A stretch of 64,000 nucleotides of DNA from Vibrio lentus (GCF_030409755.1 NZ_JAUFQE010000002.1:2170001-2234000), one strand, 5' to 3'; shown: positions 49,173-59,696, counted from the stretch's first letter. Made by a program: numbers and translations. Notes: a model not told the origin generated them from the sequence alone.

Positions 49173-49715
49173 ATGACTCAACATCTAGTAATCACAGCTG
49201 TGGGCACAGATCGCCCAGGTGTATGCAACCAAGTGGTTCATTTAGTCACCCAATCAGGCTGTAACATTATTGATAGCCGTATCGCTCTATTTGGCGAAGA
49301 ATTTACGCTTATCATGCTACTGTCTGGAAAGGCAAACAACATCACCCGCGTTGAAACCACCTTGCCCTTGCTTGGACAAGAGCACGACTTGATTACGATT
49401 ATGAAGCGAACCTCAACTCATGATGTGATTGAGAACTCTTACACCGTAGAGGTGTTCGTTGAGTCAGACGACAAAATCGGTCTTACCGAGCAGTTCACTC
49501 AGTTCTTTGCAGACCGCAACATCGGACTCGACTCGCTGAGCGCACGAACCATAAATAAGTCCAAGGTTCAACTCGACAACGATCAATTCCATATCTCTAT
49601 TACCGCTTCTGTTCAATCAGAATGTAATTTGATGCAGCTACAAGAAGAATTCGACGCGCTGTGTCTGAGCCTATCCGTACAAGGCTCGCTCAACTTTATC
49701 AAAAACAGTCTTTAA
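49173..49715 (+). CDS. gcvR: Glycine cleavage system regulator GcvR
   Basis: ACT-domain protein that in E. coli binds GcvA and blocks activation of the glycine cleavage operon when glycine is low. The start is placed at 49173 (MTQHLVITAVGTDRPGV); AAGAGA lies about nine bases upstream. The 180-residue protein contains two ACT domains, about 4-80 (ITAVGTDRPGVCNQVVHLV) and 90-170 (YTVEVFVESDDKIGLTEQF). dapA diverges upstream and bcp follows 12 bases downstream, the same set as E. coli. Confidence 0.92.
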   Translation: MTQHLVITAVGTDRPGVCNQVVHLVTQSGCNIIDSRIALFGEEFTLIMLLSGKANNITRVETTLPLLGQEHDLITIMKRTSTHDVIENSYTVEVFVESDDKIGLTEQFTQFFADRNIGLDSLSARTINKSKVQLDNDQFHISITASVQSECNLMQLQEEFDALCLSLSVQGSLNFIKNSL

Positions 49716-49727
49716 AAAGGAAATGTC

Positions 49728-50198
49728 ATGAATACGCTAACGGCTGGTGTTCCAGCACCTGCTTTTTCTCTTCCAGATCAAGATGGCAATATCGTATCTC
49801 TTGGTGACTTTAAAGGTAAGAAAGTACTTTTCTACTTTTACCCAAAAGCAATGACTCCAGGTTGTATCGTACAAGCGGAAGGCCTGCGTGATATCAAAGC
49901 ACAGCTTGATGACCTGAATGTGGTTGTTCTAGGTGTGAGTGTTGATCCAGTCAAACGCCTACCAAACTTCGTTGAGAAGAAGTCTCTGAACTTCACTCTA
50001 TTATCAGATGAAGACCACAGCGTTGCTGAACAGTTTGGCGTTTGGGGTGAGAAAAAATTCATGGGTAAAATATACGATGGTCTGCACCGTATTAGCTTCC
50101 TAATCGATGAAGAAGGTCAGATTGAACACGTCTTCAACAAGTTCAAAACCAAGACTCACCACGAAGTGGTTTTAGATTACTTCAACCCAGAAGCTTAA
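49728..50198 (+). CDS. bcp: Thiol peroxidase Bcp, one-cysteine form
   Basis: Peroxiredoxin of the BCP/PrxQ class that reduces hydroperoxides. The 156-residue protein has the thioredoxin-like fold and the peroxidatic Cys46 in MTPGCIVQAEGLRD. In E. coli Bcp the resolving cysteine is five residues later (C-x4-C); here that place is Glu51 and there is no other cysteine in the protein, so it must rely on an outside thiol. AAGGAAA lies upstream of the ATG. It forms an operon with gcvR and ends at a bidirectional terminator. Confidence 0.95.
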   Translation: MNTLTAGVPAPAFSLPDQDGNIVSLGDFKGKKVLFYFYPKAMTPGCIVQAEGLRDIKAQLDDLNVVVLGVSVDPVKRLPNFVEKKSLNFTLLSDEDHSVAEQFGVWGEKKFMGKIYDGLHRISFLIDEEGQIEHVFNKFKTKTHHEVVLDYFNPEA

Positions 50199-50272
50199 TC
50201 TCGATTTCAGTGAGTTGACTCTCTAAATTCGCACCTAGCGAATCTAAATACACGACTCACTAAGCCAAATGC

Positions 50273-50307
50273 AAAAAGGCCGAATATCATGGATATTCGG
50301 CCTTTTT
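50273..50307. terminator. Bidirectional terminator between bcp and perM
   Basis: AAAAAGGCCGAATATC pairs with GATATTCGGCCTTTTT, a 16-bp perfect stem with a three-base loop. Confidence 0.92.
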
Positions 50308-50321
50308 AATACTTATTCAAA

Positions 50322-50354
50322 TTGAATGCGCATTCAAATTGATAGCGCATTCAA
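50322..50354. repeat. Palindrome with a repeated half
   Basis: TTGAATGCGCATTCAA at 50322-50337 is a perfect 16-base palindrome, and its half GCGCATTCAA recurs at 50345-50354, just before the perM stop codon. Could be a binding site or leftover terminator sequence. Confidence 0.4.
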
Positions 50355-51431
50355 TTACGATTGATGCTCAGGGTCATCGTCTAATGCATGACTCGGTAAG
50401 GCATTCCAAACCGCCTTCACTAAGGTCGCCAGCGGGATAGCAAAGAACACACCCCAGAATCCCCACAGTCCACCAAACACTAATACCGCAACAATAATCG
50501 CGACTGGGTGCAGGTTCACTGCTTCAGAGAACAGAACCGGAACCAATACGTTGCCATCTAGTGCTTGGATGATGCCGTACGCAAGTAACAGCCAGTAGAA
50601 CTGAGGTTCTAGCCCCCATTGGAACAGGCCAACAATCGCCACGGGAACAGTCACAGCAGCAGCACCGATATAAGGAATCAGAACCGAGAAGCCCACCGCT
50701 ACAGCCAATAGTGCTGAATATCGCAAATCCAGAATCGCAAAGGTTACATAGCTGACACCACCGACGATCAAAATCTCGAGAACCTTACCGCGAATGTAAT
50801 TTGAGATTTGTTGATTCATCTCTACCCAAACCTTGGTCGCGAGGCGACGGTTCTTAGGTAATACGCCGCTTGCCATTCTGATCATCTCTTCTTTATCTTT
50901 CAGTAAGAAGAAAATCAAAAGAGGGACAAGAATCAGGTAAACCGCCAGTGTCGCCAAGCTCACAAGAGACGCTAAAGAGCCTTTAACAACGCTTTCGCCA
51001 AAGCCTAGCGCTTTGTTCTTCGCGTTAGACATAATTGACTCAACAATCTGTAAGTTAGCCAGTTCAGGGTAACGCTCTGGAATCGTCGCGATGAACTTTT
51101 GTAGGCTGCCGTACATGCTTGGAATATCATTGATTAGGTTGCCCACTTGCTCCCAAATGGTCGGTACCAAACCAAATATCGCCAATAGCATCACGCTAAA
51201 GAACATTAATATCACCAACATCACTGAAGGGGTTCTTGGAACACCGAGTCTTTGAAGTTGGGTAACGGGCCACTCAAGTAAGTAAGCCAACACAATGGCC
51301 ACCAATAATGGCGCAATAAGGTGACCAAAGAAGTAGATCGTAATAAAGCCGAATAGAATGATGGCAACCAAACTGACAGCATGGGGATCAGAGAAACGTC
51401 GTTTATACCAACGATTGACCATTTCAAGCAT
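50355..51431 (-). CDS. perM: AI-2E/PerM-family membrane permease
   Basis: Inner-membrane protein of the PerM/TqsA family; members export small molecules such as AI-2, but PerM itself has no firm substrate. The 358-residue reading from 51431 (MLEMVNRWYKRRF) is chosen because AAGGA lies 11 bases upstream and the ATG overlaps the stop of the TusA-like gene (ATGCTTGA); an ATG at 51422 is an alternative. There are about seven to eight membrane segments, with the family end GFWGVFFAIPLATLVKAV. It is translationally coupled to the TusA-like gene. Confidence 0.88.
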   Translation of the reverse strand: MLEMVNRWYKRRFSDPHAVSLVAIILFGFITIYFFGHLIAPLLVAIVLAYLLEWPVTQLQRLGVPRTPSVMLVILMFFSVMLLAIFGLVPTIWEQVGNLINDIPSMYGSLQKFIATIPERYPELANLQIVESIMSNAKNKALGFGESVVKGSLASLVSLATLAVYLILVPLLIFFLLKDKEEMIRMASGVLPKNRRLATKVWVEMNQQISNYIRGKVLEILIVGGVSYVTFAILDLRYSALLAVAVGFSVLIPYIGAAAVTVPVAIVGLFQWGLEPQFYWLLLAYGIIQALDGNVLVPVLFSEAVNLHPVAIIVAVLVFGGLWGFWGVFFAIPLATLVKAVWNALPSHALDDDPEHQS

Positions 51432-51663
51432 CTGACTGCAATTCCTTTTTAGTGACGAGGATATGATGGTAATTAGAGCAAACCTCAGCGATGACGTCAT
51501 AGGCTTGCTTAGACAAAAAAGTAACAATATCTTTCATCGAGCTATTATCAGAGACATAAATTGACAATGACTGTCCTACTTCTAACTTTACACTGTGACG
51601 CTTGGCTAATAATAAAGCCATTGGACATCGCTCTTGGCGTAAATCTAGAATATTAGGTGTCAT
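51424..51663 (-). CDS. TusA/SirA-like sulfur-carrier protein, variant motif
   Basis: A 79-residue protein of the TusA family. The expected CPxP motif is CPMA here, in LRQERCPMALLLAKR with Cys13; the second proline is lost, so sulfur transfer may differ from TusA. A helix and a two-strand layout follow (SLSIYVSDNSSMKDIVTFLS). It is the first gene of a pair with perM, overlapping by eight bases. The ribosome site is weak. A true TusA for tRNA thiolation may lie elsewhere in the genome. Confidence 0.82.
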   Translation of the reverse strand: MTPNILDLRQERCPMALLLAKRHSVKLEVGQSLSIYVSDNSSMKDIVTFLSKQAYDVIAEVCSNYHHILVTKKELQSDA

Positions 51664-51841
51664 TCTTGGGCTCGATGCTTATTATAAGGGTCGTATTGTA
51701 ATCTGTTTTTGAAAACGCGCCATCATTCATTCATCTTCCTTAATGATAGCGCACGCACTTGGTAAAGGTTAAATCAGATAAAGAACCAATTTGCATTGCT
51801 CTTGTCTTACTGTCAGAAGAAACGGAGTATTACTGACTAAT

Positions 51842-53296
51842 ATGTTTAAACGCGCTCGTTCAATTGCTTGCTTATGCATCGCAGCCACATTAAGCACACC
51901 AACTTTGGCAAATACCAATGGTTTGGAGCTACCGGATATCGGCACCGCTGCTGGCGGCACACTCACTATCGATCAAGAACTTATCTATGGTGATGCCTAC
52001 ATGCGCATCATCAGAAGCAGCCAGCCCATCGTCAACGATCCTGTTCTAAACCAATATATCGATACGCTCGGCCATCGCCTTGTCGCAAACGCGAATGATG
52101 TAAAGACCCCTTTCCAGTTCTTTATGATCCGTGACCGCAACATTAACGCCTTCGCTTTCTTTGGTGGTTACGTTGCTTTGCATTCTGGTCTGTTCCTGCA
52201 TGCTCAATCGGAAAGTGAACTCGCTTCGGTATTAGCGCACGAAATCGCGCACGTTACCCAACGTCACTTAGCACGTAGTATGGAAGACCAAGCTCGCCGT
52301 TCTCCAGCCACCATCGCAGCGCTTGCGGCGTCTGTATTGCTGGCGATTGCAGCGCCTGAAGCTGGTATTGCTGCATTAACCGCAACAACGGCGGGTAACA
52401 TGCAAAGCCAAATCAACTACACACGTAGTAATGAAAAAGAAGCCGACCGCTTTGGTATCAACACGCTCGCAAAAGCTGGGTTTGATGTGAATGCAATGCC
52501 ACGTTTCTTTGGCCGCTTGGCTGATGAATACCGCTACGCAAGCACACCACCACCAATGCTACTGACTCACCCATTACCAGAAGATCGAATCACAGATTCT
52601 CGTGCCCGTGCTCGCAGCTATCCGCCACTTAAACTGGCTCCATCACTGGATTACCATCTGGCAAGAGCTCGCATTGTCGCGCGCTATGCGGGTATCAACA
52701 ATGATGCGGCCTTGGACTGGTTTGCACGCCAACTAAAGAAAGCACCGAAAGCTATAGTGCCTTCATTAGAATATGGCCAAGCATTGGTTTATCTAGATAC
52801 TAAAAAATTAGATAAAGCAGAGCCAATTCTAACCAAACTCATCAACAGCGATCCAACCAATCTGTTCTATTTAGATGCGATCTCAGATCTGCACATTGAA
52901 CAGAAACAGCCCGAGATAGCGATTAAAGAACTTAAATCGGCACTGGTTCGCCAACCAAACAACCCGGTTCTGACCATTAACTACGCCAATGCGCTGATTG
53001 AAAATGAAGACCTACAGGAAGCCGTTCGCGTGCTGCAACGTTACACGCACGATAACCCGAACGACACCAATGGCTGGCACCTACTTTCAAAAGTAAATAC
53101 GAGCTTAGGTAATAGCGACGAAGAATTGGCCGCTCGCGCAGAAATTTTGGCACTGCAAGCTAACTGGAACAAAGCGATTCAGTACTACACGCAGGCAAGT
53201 CAAATCGCAGAACTCGGCAGTCTAAAACAAGCACGTTACGATGCTCGACTCGACCAGCTAATGATTCAGCGCGAACGTTTCTTATCGCTGCAATAA
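51842..53296 (+). CDS. bepA: Periplasmic metalloprotease/chaperone BepA
   Basis: Zinc protease with TPR repeats that helps assemble or degrade LptD and BAM substrates in the periplasm. The start at 51842 (MFKRARSIACLCIAATLSTP) gives a signal peptide ending TLA; a TTG-started extension to 51791 is unsupported. The 484-residue protein has HEIAH at 133-137 (zinc ligands and catalytic Glu), a third ligand in EKEADRFG, and TPR units from about residue 300 on (IKELKSALVRQPNNPVLTIN, for example). yfgD (ArsC-like) follows, the same pair as E. coli. Confidence 0.94.
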   Translation: MFKRARSIACLCIAATLSTPTLANTNGLELPDIGTAAGGTLTIDQELIYGDAYMRIIRSSQPIVNDPVLNQYIDTLGHRLVANANDVKTPFQFFMIRDRNINAFAFFGGYVALHSGLFLHAQSESELASVLAHEIAHVTQRHLARSMEDQARRSPATIAALAASVLLAIAAPEAGIAALTATTAGNMQSQINYTRSNEKEADRFGINTLAKAGFDVNAMPRFFGRLADEYRYASTPPPMLLTHPLPEDRITDSRARARSYPPLKLAPSLDYHLARARIVARYAGINNDAALDWFARQLKKAPKAIVPSLEYGQALVYLDTKKLDKAEPILTKLINSDPTNLFYLDAISDLHIEQKQPEIAIKELKSALVRQPNNPVLTINYANALIENEDLQEAVRVLQRYTHDNPNDTNGWHLLSKVNTSLGNSDEELAARAEILALQANWNKAIQYYTQASQIAELGSLKQARYDARLDQLMIQRERFLSLQ

Positions 53297-53421
53297 GTTT
53301 GTTTCATTAGCCGTAATTCTTGGTAAAAGCATAAAAAGAAAGCTCAACGTAACATAATAAAGAAGCCACTCAGGTGGCTTCAACTGAACAACTAAATCAA
53401 AAATAATAATGAGGAAGAACC

Positions 53422-53772
53422 ATGTCTGTCGTGATTTATCATAACCCACGTTGCTCAAAGAGCCGTCAAACTCTCGAACTGCTTGAAGCGAACGGCGTAC
53501 AGCCAGAGGTTATCAAATACCTAGACACACCTTTAACTATTGAGCAGCTTAAAGTGCTTTTCACTCAGCTTGGTTTTACCAGTGTGCGCGAGATGATGCG
53601 CACCAAAGAAGCAGATTACAAAGAAGCAAATCTTGGTGATGCATCGGTGACTGATGAAGATCTTTTCTCAGCAATGGCGGCAAACCCAAAACTGTTTGAA
53701 CGCCCTGTTGTTGTTGCGAACAACAAAGCAAAAATTGGTCGTCCACCAGAGCAAGTACTAGAGATCCTGTAA
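53422..53772 (+). CDS. yfgD: Arsenate reductase-like protein (YfgD)
   Basis: ArsC-family, glutaredoxin-linked reductase. The 116-residue protein has Cys11 in YHNPRCSKSRQTLELL and the arginine/proline region FERPVVVANNKAKIGRPPEQVLEIL near the end. ArsC of plasmid arsenic operons has the same active cysteine; here there are no arsenic resistance genes around, so the housekeeping YfgD role is likely. GAGGAAG precedes the ATG. The flavodoxin-like gene follows after six bases. Confidence 0.92.
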   Translation: MSVVIYHNPRCSKSRQTLELLEANGVQPEVIKYLDTPLTIEQLKVLFTQLGFTSVREMMRTKEADYKEANLGDASVTDEDLFSAMAANPKLFERPVVVANNKAKIGRPPEQVLEIL

Positions 53773-54806
<1,034 letters not shown>

Positions 54807-54848
54807 TATTGATTCGATGCTTTAGAGCTTACATAACACCAGAACAAC

Positions 54849-54885
54849 AAAAAGCCCTGCGAGATAACTCTTGCAGGGCTTTTTT
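54849..54885. terminator. Bidirectional terminator between DUF2069 and DUF2066 genes
   Basis: AAAGCCCTGC pairs with GCAGGGCTTT (loop 12), A5 and T6 flanks, between convergent genes. Confidence 0.88.
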
Positions 54886-54921
54886 CATGATGTCATTTCA
54901 ATCAGTAATGTTGGTAGACGA

Positions 54922-56181
54922 TTACGAGCGAACCCATTCATATACTAGGCTTGGCTTAGCGTGTACTGGTGCTGTTACAGTAAGCTCTTCTTCACCAGAT
55001 TCGTCTAACGTTACATCAGAAGTACCTGTTAGCTCAGCATCCGTAGATACCTCACTGCCTTTAATCACTTGAACGTTTGAGTCAGTCTCGCTACCCTCAG
55101 CATCAACAGCGTCTGTTGAATCATCGCCGACAGACATGGAGCTGTCTTGCGTTTCAAATTCAGGGCTCACTTCAGGTTCAATGTAAGACTCTTCAACCTT
55201 CGCGACTTGGCGAATGCTTTCAACTTCTTGCTCAAACTCTTGTTGAGTCGACAATAAGTGAATTCGGAAGGTCACTTCGTTGTTTTGAATCTTAAGAATA
55301 TCTAGGCTTGCAACTGAATTTAAACGTTTAAGTGCACTCTCCAACTGGAAGAAATCTTGCGCGTTATTCAGGCTAATAAACTGCGTTAAGATTGATTCCG
55401 AAGACTCACTCGCAACCGTTACTGCACTCTTACTCGCGTAGTAGTTACTGATTTGGTCAACAAGCTTCTTAGAAGTCGTCGCGCTGTTACCCGATACTGA
55501 ACCACTCACAGGCGATTTTGGTGCGCTCGTCAGTTGGTTTGGTTTTTGGTCATACAGAGTCCAGCGTAAGCCAGAAGATTGAGCTTTAATCACCAAAACA
55601 GCATCAACCGGGTAACGCTGACTCGCTTTACTGATTGGCGTAACAAAGCTACCCCAAAGATCAGAGGTCGCAATACCGGTAATATCGTCAAAATCACCGA
55701 CTGGTAACGTCAGGGGTAAACCGCGCTCTTTTGCGTTGGCTTGTAAACCAGCAGCCAATTGTGAATTGGAGTGTTCCCACACGATATTCTTGTCGTAGTT
55801 CTGCTCTTCCACCAGCCAAACAAGGATATTTGAACGAGTGTCAGGCCAGTACGGCAACTGTGCTTGCGTCAATAGAGAACGGATTTGAGCACCGTTAAAA
55901 CGCATACGCAACGTTGATTGGTCATTGCTCTCGCCAAAGCTCATTTGAGACATGTACTGCGAACTCTTACGCATCGCCTTTTGAATCGTCTCATTCGAAG
56001 CGACATCGGTTTGGCCAGTCGCACGTATTAATACCTGCTCCATACCTGTATTTCTTGCCACTTGTTCTGGCTGTTTGTTTTCAGCGTTAATCGCAACTTC
56101 AGCACTAAAAATATCTACTTGAGTTAAGGCATAACTCGGAGAGGCTAATAGTCCAATCAACAACAATGCTATGTAGCGCAT
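54922..56181 (-). CDS. DUF2066 exported protein
   Basis: A 419-residue secreted protein of unknown function. The start at 56181 (MRYIALLLIGLLASPSYA) has AGGA about seven bases upstream and gives a plain signal peptide cut after SYA; a start at 56199 would add six residues. The mature N-terminal half carries the DUF2066 pattern (NTGMEQVLIRATGQTDVASN, YWPDTRSNILVWLVEEQNY). The C-terminal region (about 310-410) is acidic and serine/threonine-rich, low complexity and probably unstructured. It diverges from uraA. Confidence 0.85.
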   Translation of the reverse strand: MRYIALLLIGLLASPSYALTQVDIFSAEVAINAENKQPEQVARNTGMEQVLIRATGQTDVASNETIQKAMRKSSQYMSQMSFGESNDQSTLRMRFNGAQIRSLLTQAQLPYWPDTRSNILVWLVEEQNYDKNIVWEHSNSQLAAGLQANAKERGLPLTLPVGDFDDITGIATSDLWGSFVTPISKASQRYPVDAVLVIKAQSSGLRWTLYDQKPNQLTSAPKSPVSGSVSGNSATTSKKLVDQISNYYASKSAVTVASESSESILTQFISLNNAQDFFQLESALKRLNSVASLDILKIQNNEVTFRIHLLSTQQEFEQEVESIRQVAKVEESYIEPEVSPEFETQDSSMSVGDDSTDAVDAEGSETDSNVQVIKGSEVSTDAELTGTSDVTLDESGEEELTVTAPVHAKPSLVYEWVRS

Positions 56182-56378
56182 ACTGATCCTAATATTCAAA
56201 TCTTGTGCCTAGATGATAAGCAACTATGGATTGAGGGGCAAGGTCGATAGCGCCCACTGTGTTTAATAACCTTAAAATATCACCTGGCCATGATAAATCG
56301 CTCACTTATAAACTGAGTTTTTCGAGCGACGATGGATGTAAAACATCACTAAGATAAATAAATTTGATCTATTTGGTG

Positions 56379-56394
56379 TGGCAATCGATTGCTA
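56379..56394. promoter_or_regulatory. Candidate PurR operator upstream of uraA
   Basis: TGGCAATCGATTGCTA, palindromic core GCAATCGATTGC, matches the PurR pattern ACGCAAACGTTTGCGT in its outer GCAA...TTGC. It lies about 65 bases before uraA. Confidence 0.55.
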
Positions 56395-56459
56395 AGTGAT
56401 AGAATCCCGCGAATTTTATTTTTCACTTTTCATATAACGACCATTTTTAAGGACATAAC

Positions 56460-57698
56460 ATGAAAAATGCTCTGCAAGGTGCGCAAATGCTGTTTGTAGC
56501 GTTTGGTGCGCTTGTACTGGTGCCACTACTAACAGGACTTGATCCCAACGTTGCACTCTTTGGCGCAGGTATCGGTACCCTTTTATTCCAACTTATTACA
56601 CGCCGTTCAGTGCCAATCTTCTTAGCATCTTCTTTTGCATTCATCGCCCCTATCATGTTTGGTATTCAAACTTGGGGTGTAGGTGCAACCATGGGCGGCC
56701 TAATGGCAGCCGGTGTTGTGTATGTATTAATGGGTGCCTTAATTAAGGTACGTGGTGTAGCCTTCATCCACAAACTGCTTCCACCCGTCGTGGTTGGCCC
56801 TGTAATCATGGTGATCGGTTTAGGTCTTGCGCCTGTTGCGGTAAACATGGCGTTAGGTAAAACAGGCGATGGTGCAGTTCAGCTTATCGATGCAGATGCA
56901 GCACTGTGGATCTCTTCAATTTCACTGCTAGTAACGATTGTCATCAGTGTGTTCTCAAAAGGCTTCCTTAAGCTACTGCCTATCTTTGGTGGCATTGTCG
57001 CAGGTTACATCACAAGCTTAGTATACGGCGTCGTTGATTTTACCCCTGTCGCTCAAGCTGCTTGGTTAGCTCTACCTAACTTCACAGCACCAGAATTCAA
57101 CATCAACGCTATCTTCTTTATGGTGTTTGTTGCGATTGCACCAGCCGTTGAACACGTTGGCGACATGCTTGCTATCTCTAACGTAACCGGCAAAGACTAC
57201 CTTAAGAAGCCAGGTCTACACCGCACAATCACAGGTGACGGCGTGGCGACTATTGCAGCTTCTATGCTGGGCGCGCCACCAAACACAACCTACAGTGAAG
57301 TAACAGGTGCGGTAATGCTGACGAAAGCATTTAACCCAGTGATAATGACTTGGGCAGCAGTAACAGCGATTGTTCTAGCATTGGTTGGTAAGTTAGGTGC
57401 TCTACTTCAAACGATTCCAGTTCCTGTAATGGGCGGCATCATGATTCTACTGTTTGGTTCAATCGCAACAGTCGGCCTGAACACCCTAATTCAGAGCAAA
57501 GTTGACCTACACAAATCACGTAACCTTGTGATTGTCGGTATTACTCTAGTATTCGGTATTGGCGGCATGGCATTTGGCATCGGTGACTTTAGCCTTCAAG
57601 GCGTAAGCTTATGCGGTATCGTGGCGATTCTACTAAACCTAGTCCTTCCTGAAGAGCTAGGCGATAACACCGTAGTAGACAAAGCCCAAATCGACTAA
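56460..57698 (+). CDS. uraA: Uracil permease
   Basis: NCS2-family uracil:proton symporter in the inner membrane. The 412-residue protein has about fourteen hydrophobic segments. The family markers are seen in FVAIAPAVEHVGDMLAISNVTG (shortened) with the functional glutamate, and GAPPNTTYSEVTGAVMLTKAFN. Length is that of E. coli (429) or a little less. AAGGACA lies upstream of the ATG. It converges with upp, which uses the imported uracil, at a bidirectional terminator. A PurR-like site lies upstream. Confidence 0.95.
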   Translation: MKNALQGAQMLFVAFGALVLVPLLTGLDPNVALFGAGIGTLLFQLITRRSVPIFLASSFAFIAPIMFGIQTWGVGATMGGLMAAGVVYVLMGALIKVRGVAFIHKLLPPVVVGPVIMVIGLGLAPVAVNMALGKTGDGAVQLIDADAALWISSISLLVTIVISVFSKGFLKLLPIFGGIVAGYITSLVYGVVDFTPVAQAAWLALPNFTAPEFNINAIFFMVFVAIAPAVEHVGDMLAISNVTGKDYLKKPGLHRTITGDGVATIAASMLGAPPNTTYSEVTGAVMLTKAFNPVIMTWAAVTAIVLALVGKLGALLQTIPVPVMGGIMILLFGSIATVGLNTLIQSKVDLHKSRNLVIVGITLVFGIGGMAFGIGDFSLQGVSLCGIVAILLNLVLPEELGDNTVVDKAQID

Positions 57699-57763
57699 CT
57701 GCAAGTCAACAAACTGTAGAGGCTTGTGATCCTCAATTAAGAGCATCACAAGCTAGCAAGATC

Positions 57764-57797
57764 AAAAAAGGGAGAGCATCGAATGCTCTCCCTTTTT
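57764..57797. terminator. Bidirectional terminator between uraA and upp
   Basis: GGGAGAGCAT pairs with ATGCTCTCCC around CGA, with A-run and T-run flanks. Confidence 0.9.
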
Positions 57798-57859
57798 ATT
57801 AATACGGATAATATCAGCGAGTTAAGAAACGGTTTAGCGTAACTTAAGCTGAAACCGAA

Positions 57860-58486
57860 TTACTTAGTACCGAAGATCTTATCACCAGCATCGCCAAGAC
57901 CAGGAACAATGTAGCCCTTGTCGTTTAGCTTCTCATCGATTGCAGCAGTGTAAAGCTCAACATCTGGGTGCGCTTTTTCTAGTGCAGCGATACCTTCAGG
58001 GGCAGCAACAAGTACCAGTACTTTAAATACTTTACAGCCTTGCTCTTTTAGAAGGTCAAGAGTTGCAATCATAGAACCGCCAGTTGCTAACATTGGATCA
58101 ACCACTAGAGCAATACGCTCATCAATGTTAGATGCTAGCTTGTTGAAGTATGGTACAGGCTCTAATGTTTCTTCGTCACGGTAGATACCCACGACACTGA
58201 TTCGAGCACTTGGCATATGCTCTAAAACACCATCCATCATGCCTAGACCTGCACGTAGGATTGGCACTACTGTTACCTTTTTACCTTTAATTTGGTCAAC
58301 TTCTACTGGGCCGTTCCAACCATCAATAGTTACACGTTCAGTTTCAAAGTCTGATGTCGCTTCGTATGTTAGAAGGCTACCCACTTCTGTCGCTAGCTCA
58401 CGAAAACGCTTAGTACTAATGTCACCTTCACGCATCAGGCCAATTTTATGTTTTACTAGCGGGTGTTTCACTTCAACAACTTTCAT
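57860..58486 (-). CDS. upp: Uracil phosphoribosyltransferase
   Basis: Makes UMP from uracil and PRPP, the salvage step that pairs with UraA uptake. The start at 58486 ([18 protein letters not shown]) has GGAG six bases upstream and gives 208 residues, as in E. coli; a further in-frame start at 58501 adds five residues. The PRPP-binding motif is [12 protein letters not shown], with PILRAGLGM and AAPEGI as other family marks. It diverges from purM, sharing a PurR-like operator. Confidence 0.97.
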   Translation of the reverse strand: MKVVEVKHPLVKHKIGLMREGDISTKRFRELATEVGSLLTYEATSDFETERVTIDGWNGPVEVDQIKGKKVTVVPILRAGLGMMDGVLEHMPSARISVVGIYRDEETLEPVPYFNKLASNIDERIALVVDPMLATGGSMIATLDLLKEQGCKVFKVLVLVAAPEGIAALEKAHPDVELYTAAIDEKLNDKGYIVPGLGDAGDKIFGTK

Positions 58487-58574
58487 TTCCAACTCCGGCA
58501 ATATTTAAACAAACCTGTAGATTATACACGAACTGTGGGGTTATTTCAGAATCTTTATTCTAATAAAAAAAACC

Positions 58575-58590
58575 GCGCAAACGTTTGCTC
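58575..58590. promoter_or_regulatory. PurR operator in the upp-purM region
   Basis: GCGCAAACGTTTGCTC agrees with the PurR box ACGCAAACGTTTGCGT at 13 of 16 positions, including the whole core GCAAACGTTTGC. It lies 66 bases before purM and 89 before upp and could govern either or both. Confidence 0.85.
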
Positions 58591-58655
58591 TTCGTAATCA
58601 AGCCCTGTTAGAATAGCGCCGTTTTCACATCCAACTTAAGTTCGAGGACTATCCC

Positions 58656-59696
58656 GTGAGTGGTAATACTTCTTCTCTAAGCTACAAAGACGCTGGTGTT
58701 GATATCGATGCAGGTAATGCACTAGTAGACCGTATTAAAGGTGCTGTTAAACGCACTCGTCGCCCTGAAGTAATGGGCGGTATTGGTGGCTTTGGCGCCC
58801 TATGTGAACTTCCAACGAAATATAAAGAGCCGGTACTTGTTTCAGGTACTGATGGTGTTGGTACTAAACTTCGCCTTGCTTTGGATCTGAAAAAACACGA
58901 CACCATTGGTATCGACCTAGTGGCAATGTGTGTGAACGACTTAATCGTTCAAGGTGGTGAGCCGCTATTCTTCCTAGACTACTACGCAACAGGTAAGCTA
59001 GATGTAGATACAGCAGCAGATGTTGTTTCTGGTATTGCTGAAGGCTGTGTTCAAGCAGGTTGTGCACTCATCGGCGGTGAAACTGCTGAAATGCCAGGTA
59101 TGTACGAAGGCGACGACTACGATGTAGCCGGCTTCTGTGTTGGTGTTGTAGAAAAAGCTGACATCATCGACGGTACTAAAGTAGCTGCAGGCGACGCACT
59201 TATCGCTGTTGGCTCAAGTGGTCCACACTCAAATGGTTACTCTTTGATTCGTAAAGTTCTAGAAGTTTCTGGTGCTGATAAGAGTGAAGAGCTAGAAGGT
59301 CGCACTATCGGTGAACACCTACTAGAACCAACTAAGATTTACATCAAATCGGCACTTAAGATGATTGCAGAGCATGACATTCATGCTATCTCGCACATCA
59401 CAGGTGGTGGTTTCTGGGAAAACATCCCACGCGTACTTCCTGAAGGTACTAAAGCAGTGATTGATGGCAAGAGCTGGGAATGGCCTGCTATCTTCAACTG
59501 GCTACAAGAGAAAGGTAACGTGGAGACATTTGAAATGTACCGCACTTTCAACTGTGGTGTAGGCCTAGTTGTTGCTCTACCTAAAGATCAAGCAGACGCT
59601 GCTGTTGAACTGCTGAAAGCCGAAGGCGAAAACGCTTGGGTTATCGGTGAGATCGCAAACGCTGAAGCTGGCGAAGAGCAAGTTGAAATCAAATAA
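58656..59696 (+). CDS. purM: Phosphoribosylformylglycinamidine cyclo-ligase (AIR synthetase)
   Basis: Closes the imidazole ring of purines (FGAM to AIR) with ATP. The 346-residue protein begins at a GTG (58656) and reads [20 protein letters not shown], the family start. It shows [45 protein letters not shown] and [14 protein letters not shown]. The strong PurR box upstream points to purine repression. purN, next in E. coli, is here 282 bases away, with a terminator and a MITE-like element between. Confidence 0.97.
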   Translation: MSGNTSSLSYKDAGVDIDAGNALVDRIKGAVKRTRRPEVMGGIGGFGALCELPTKYKEPVLVSGTDGVGTKLRLALDLKKHDTIGIDLVAMCVNDLIVQGGEPLFFLDYYATGKLDVDTAADVVSGIAEGCVQAGCALIGGETAEMPGMYEGDDYDVAGFCVGVVEKADIIDGTKVAAGDALIAVGSSGPHSNGYSLIRKVLEVSGADKSEELEGRTIGEHLLEPTKIYIKSALKMIAEHDIHAISHITGGGFWENIPRVLPEGTKAVIDGKSWEWPAIFNWLQEKGNVETFEMYRTFNCGVGLVVALPKDQADAAVELLKAEGENAWVIGEIANAEAGEEQVEIK

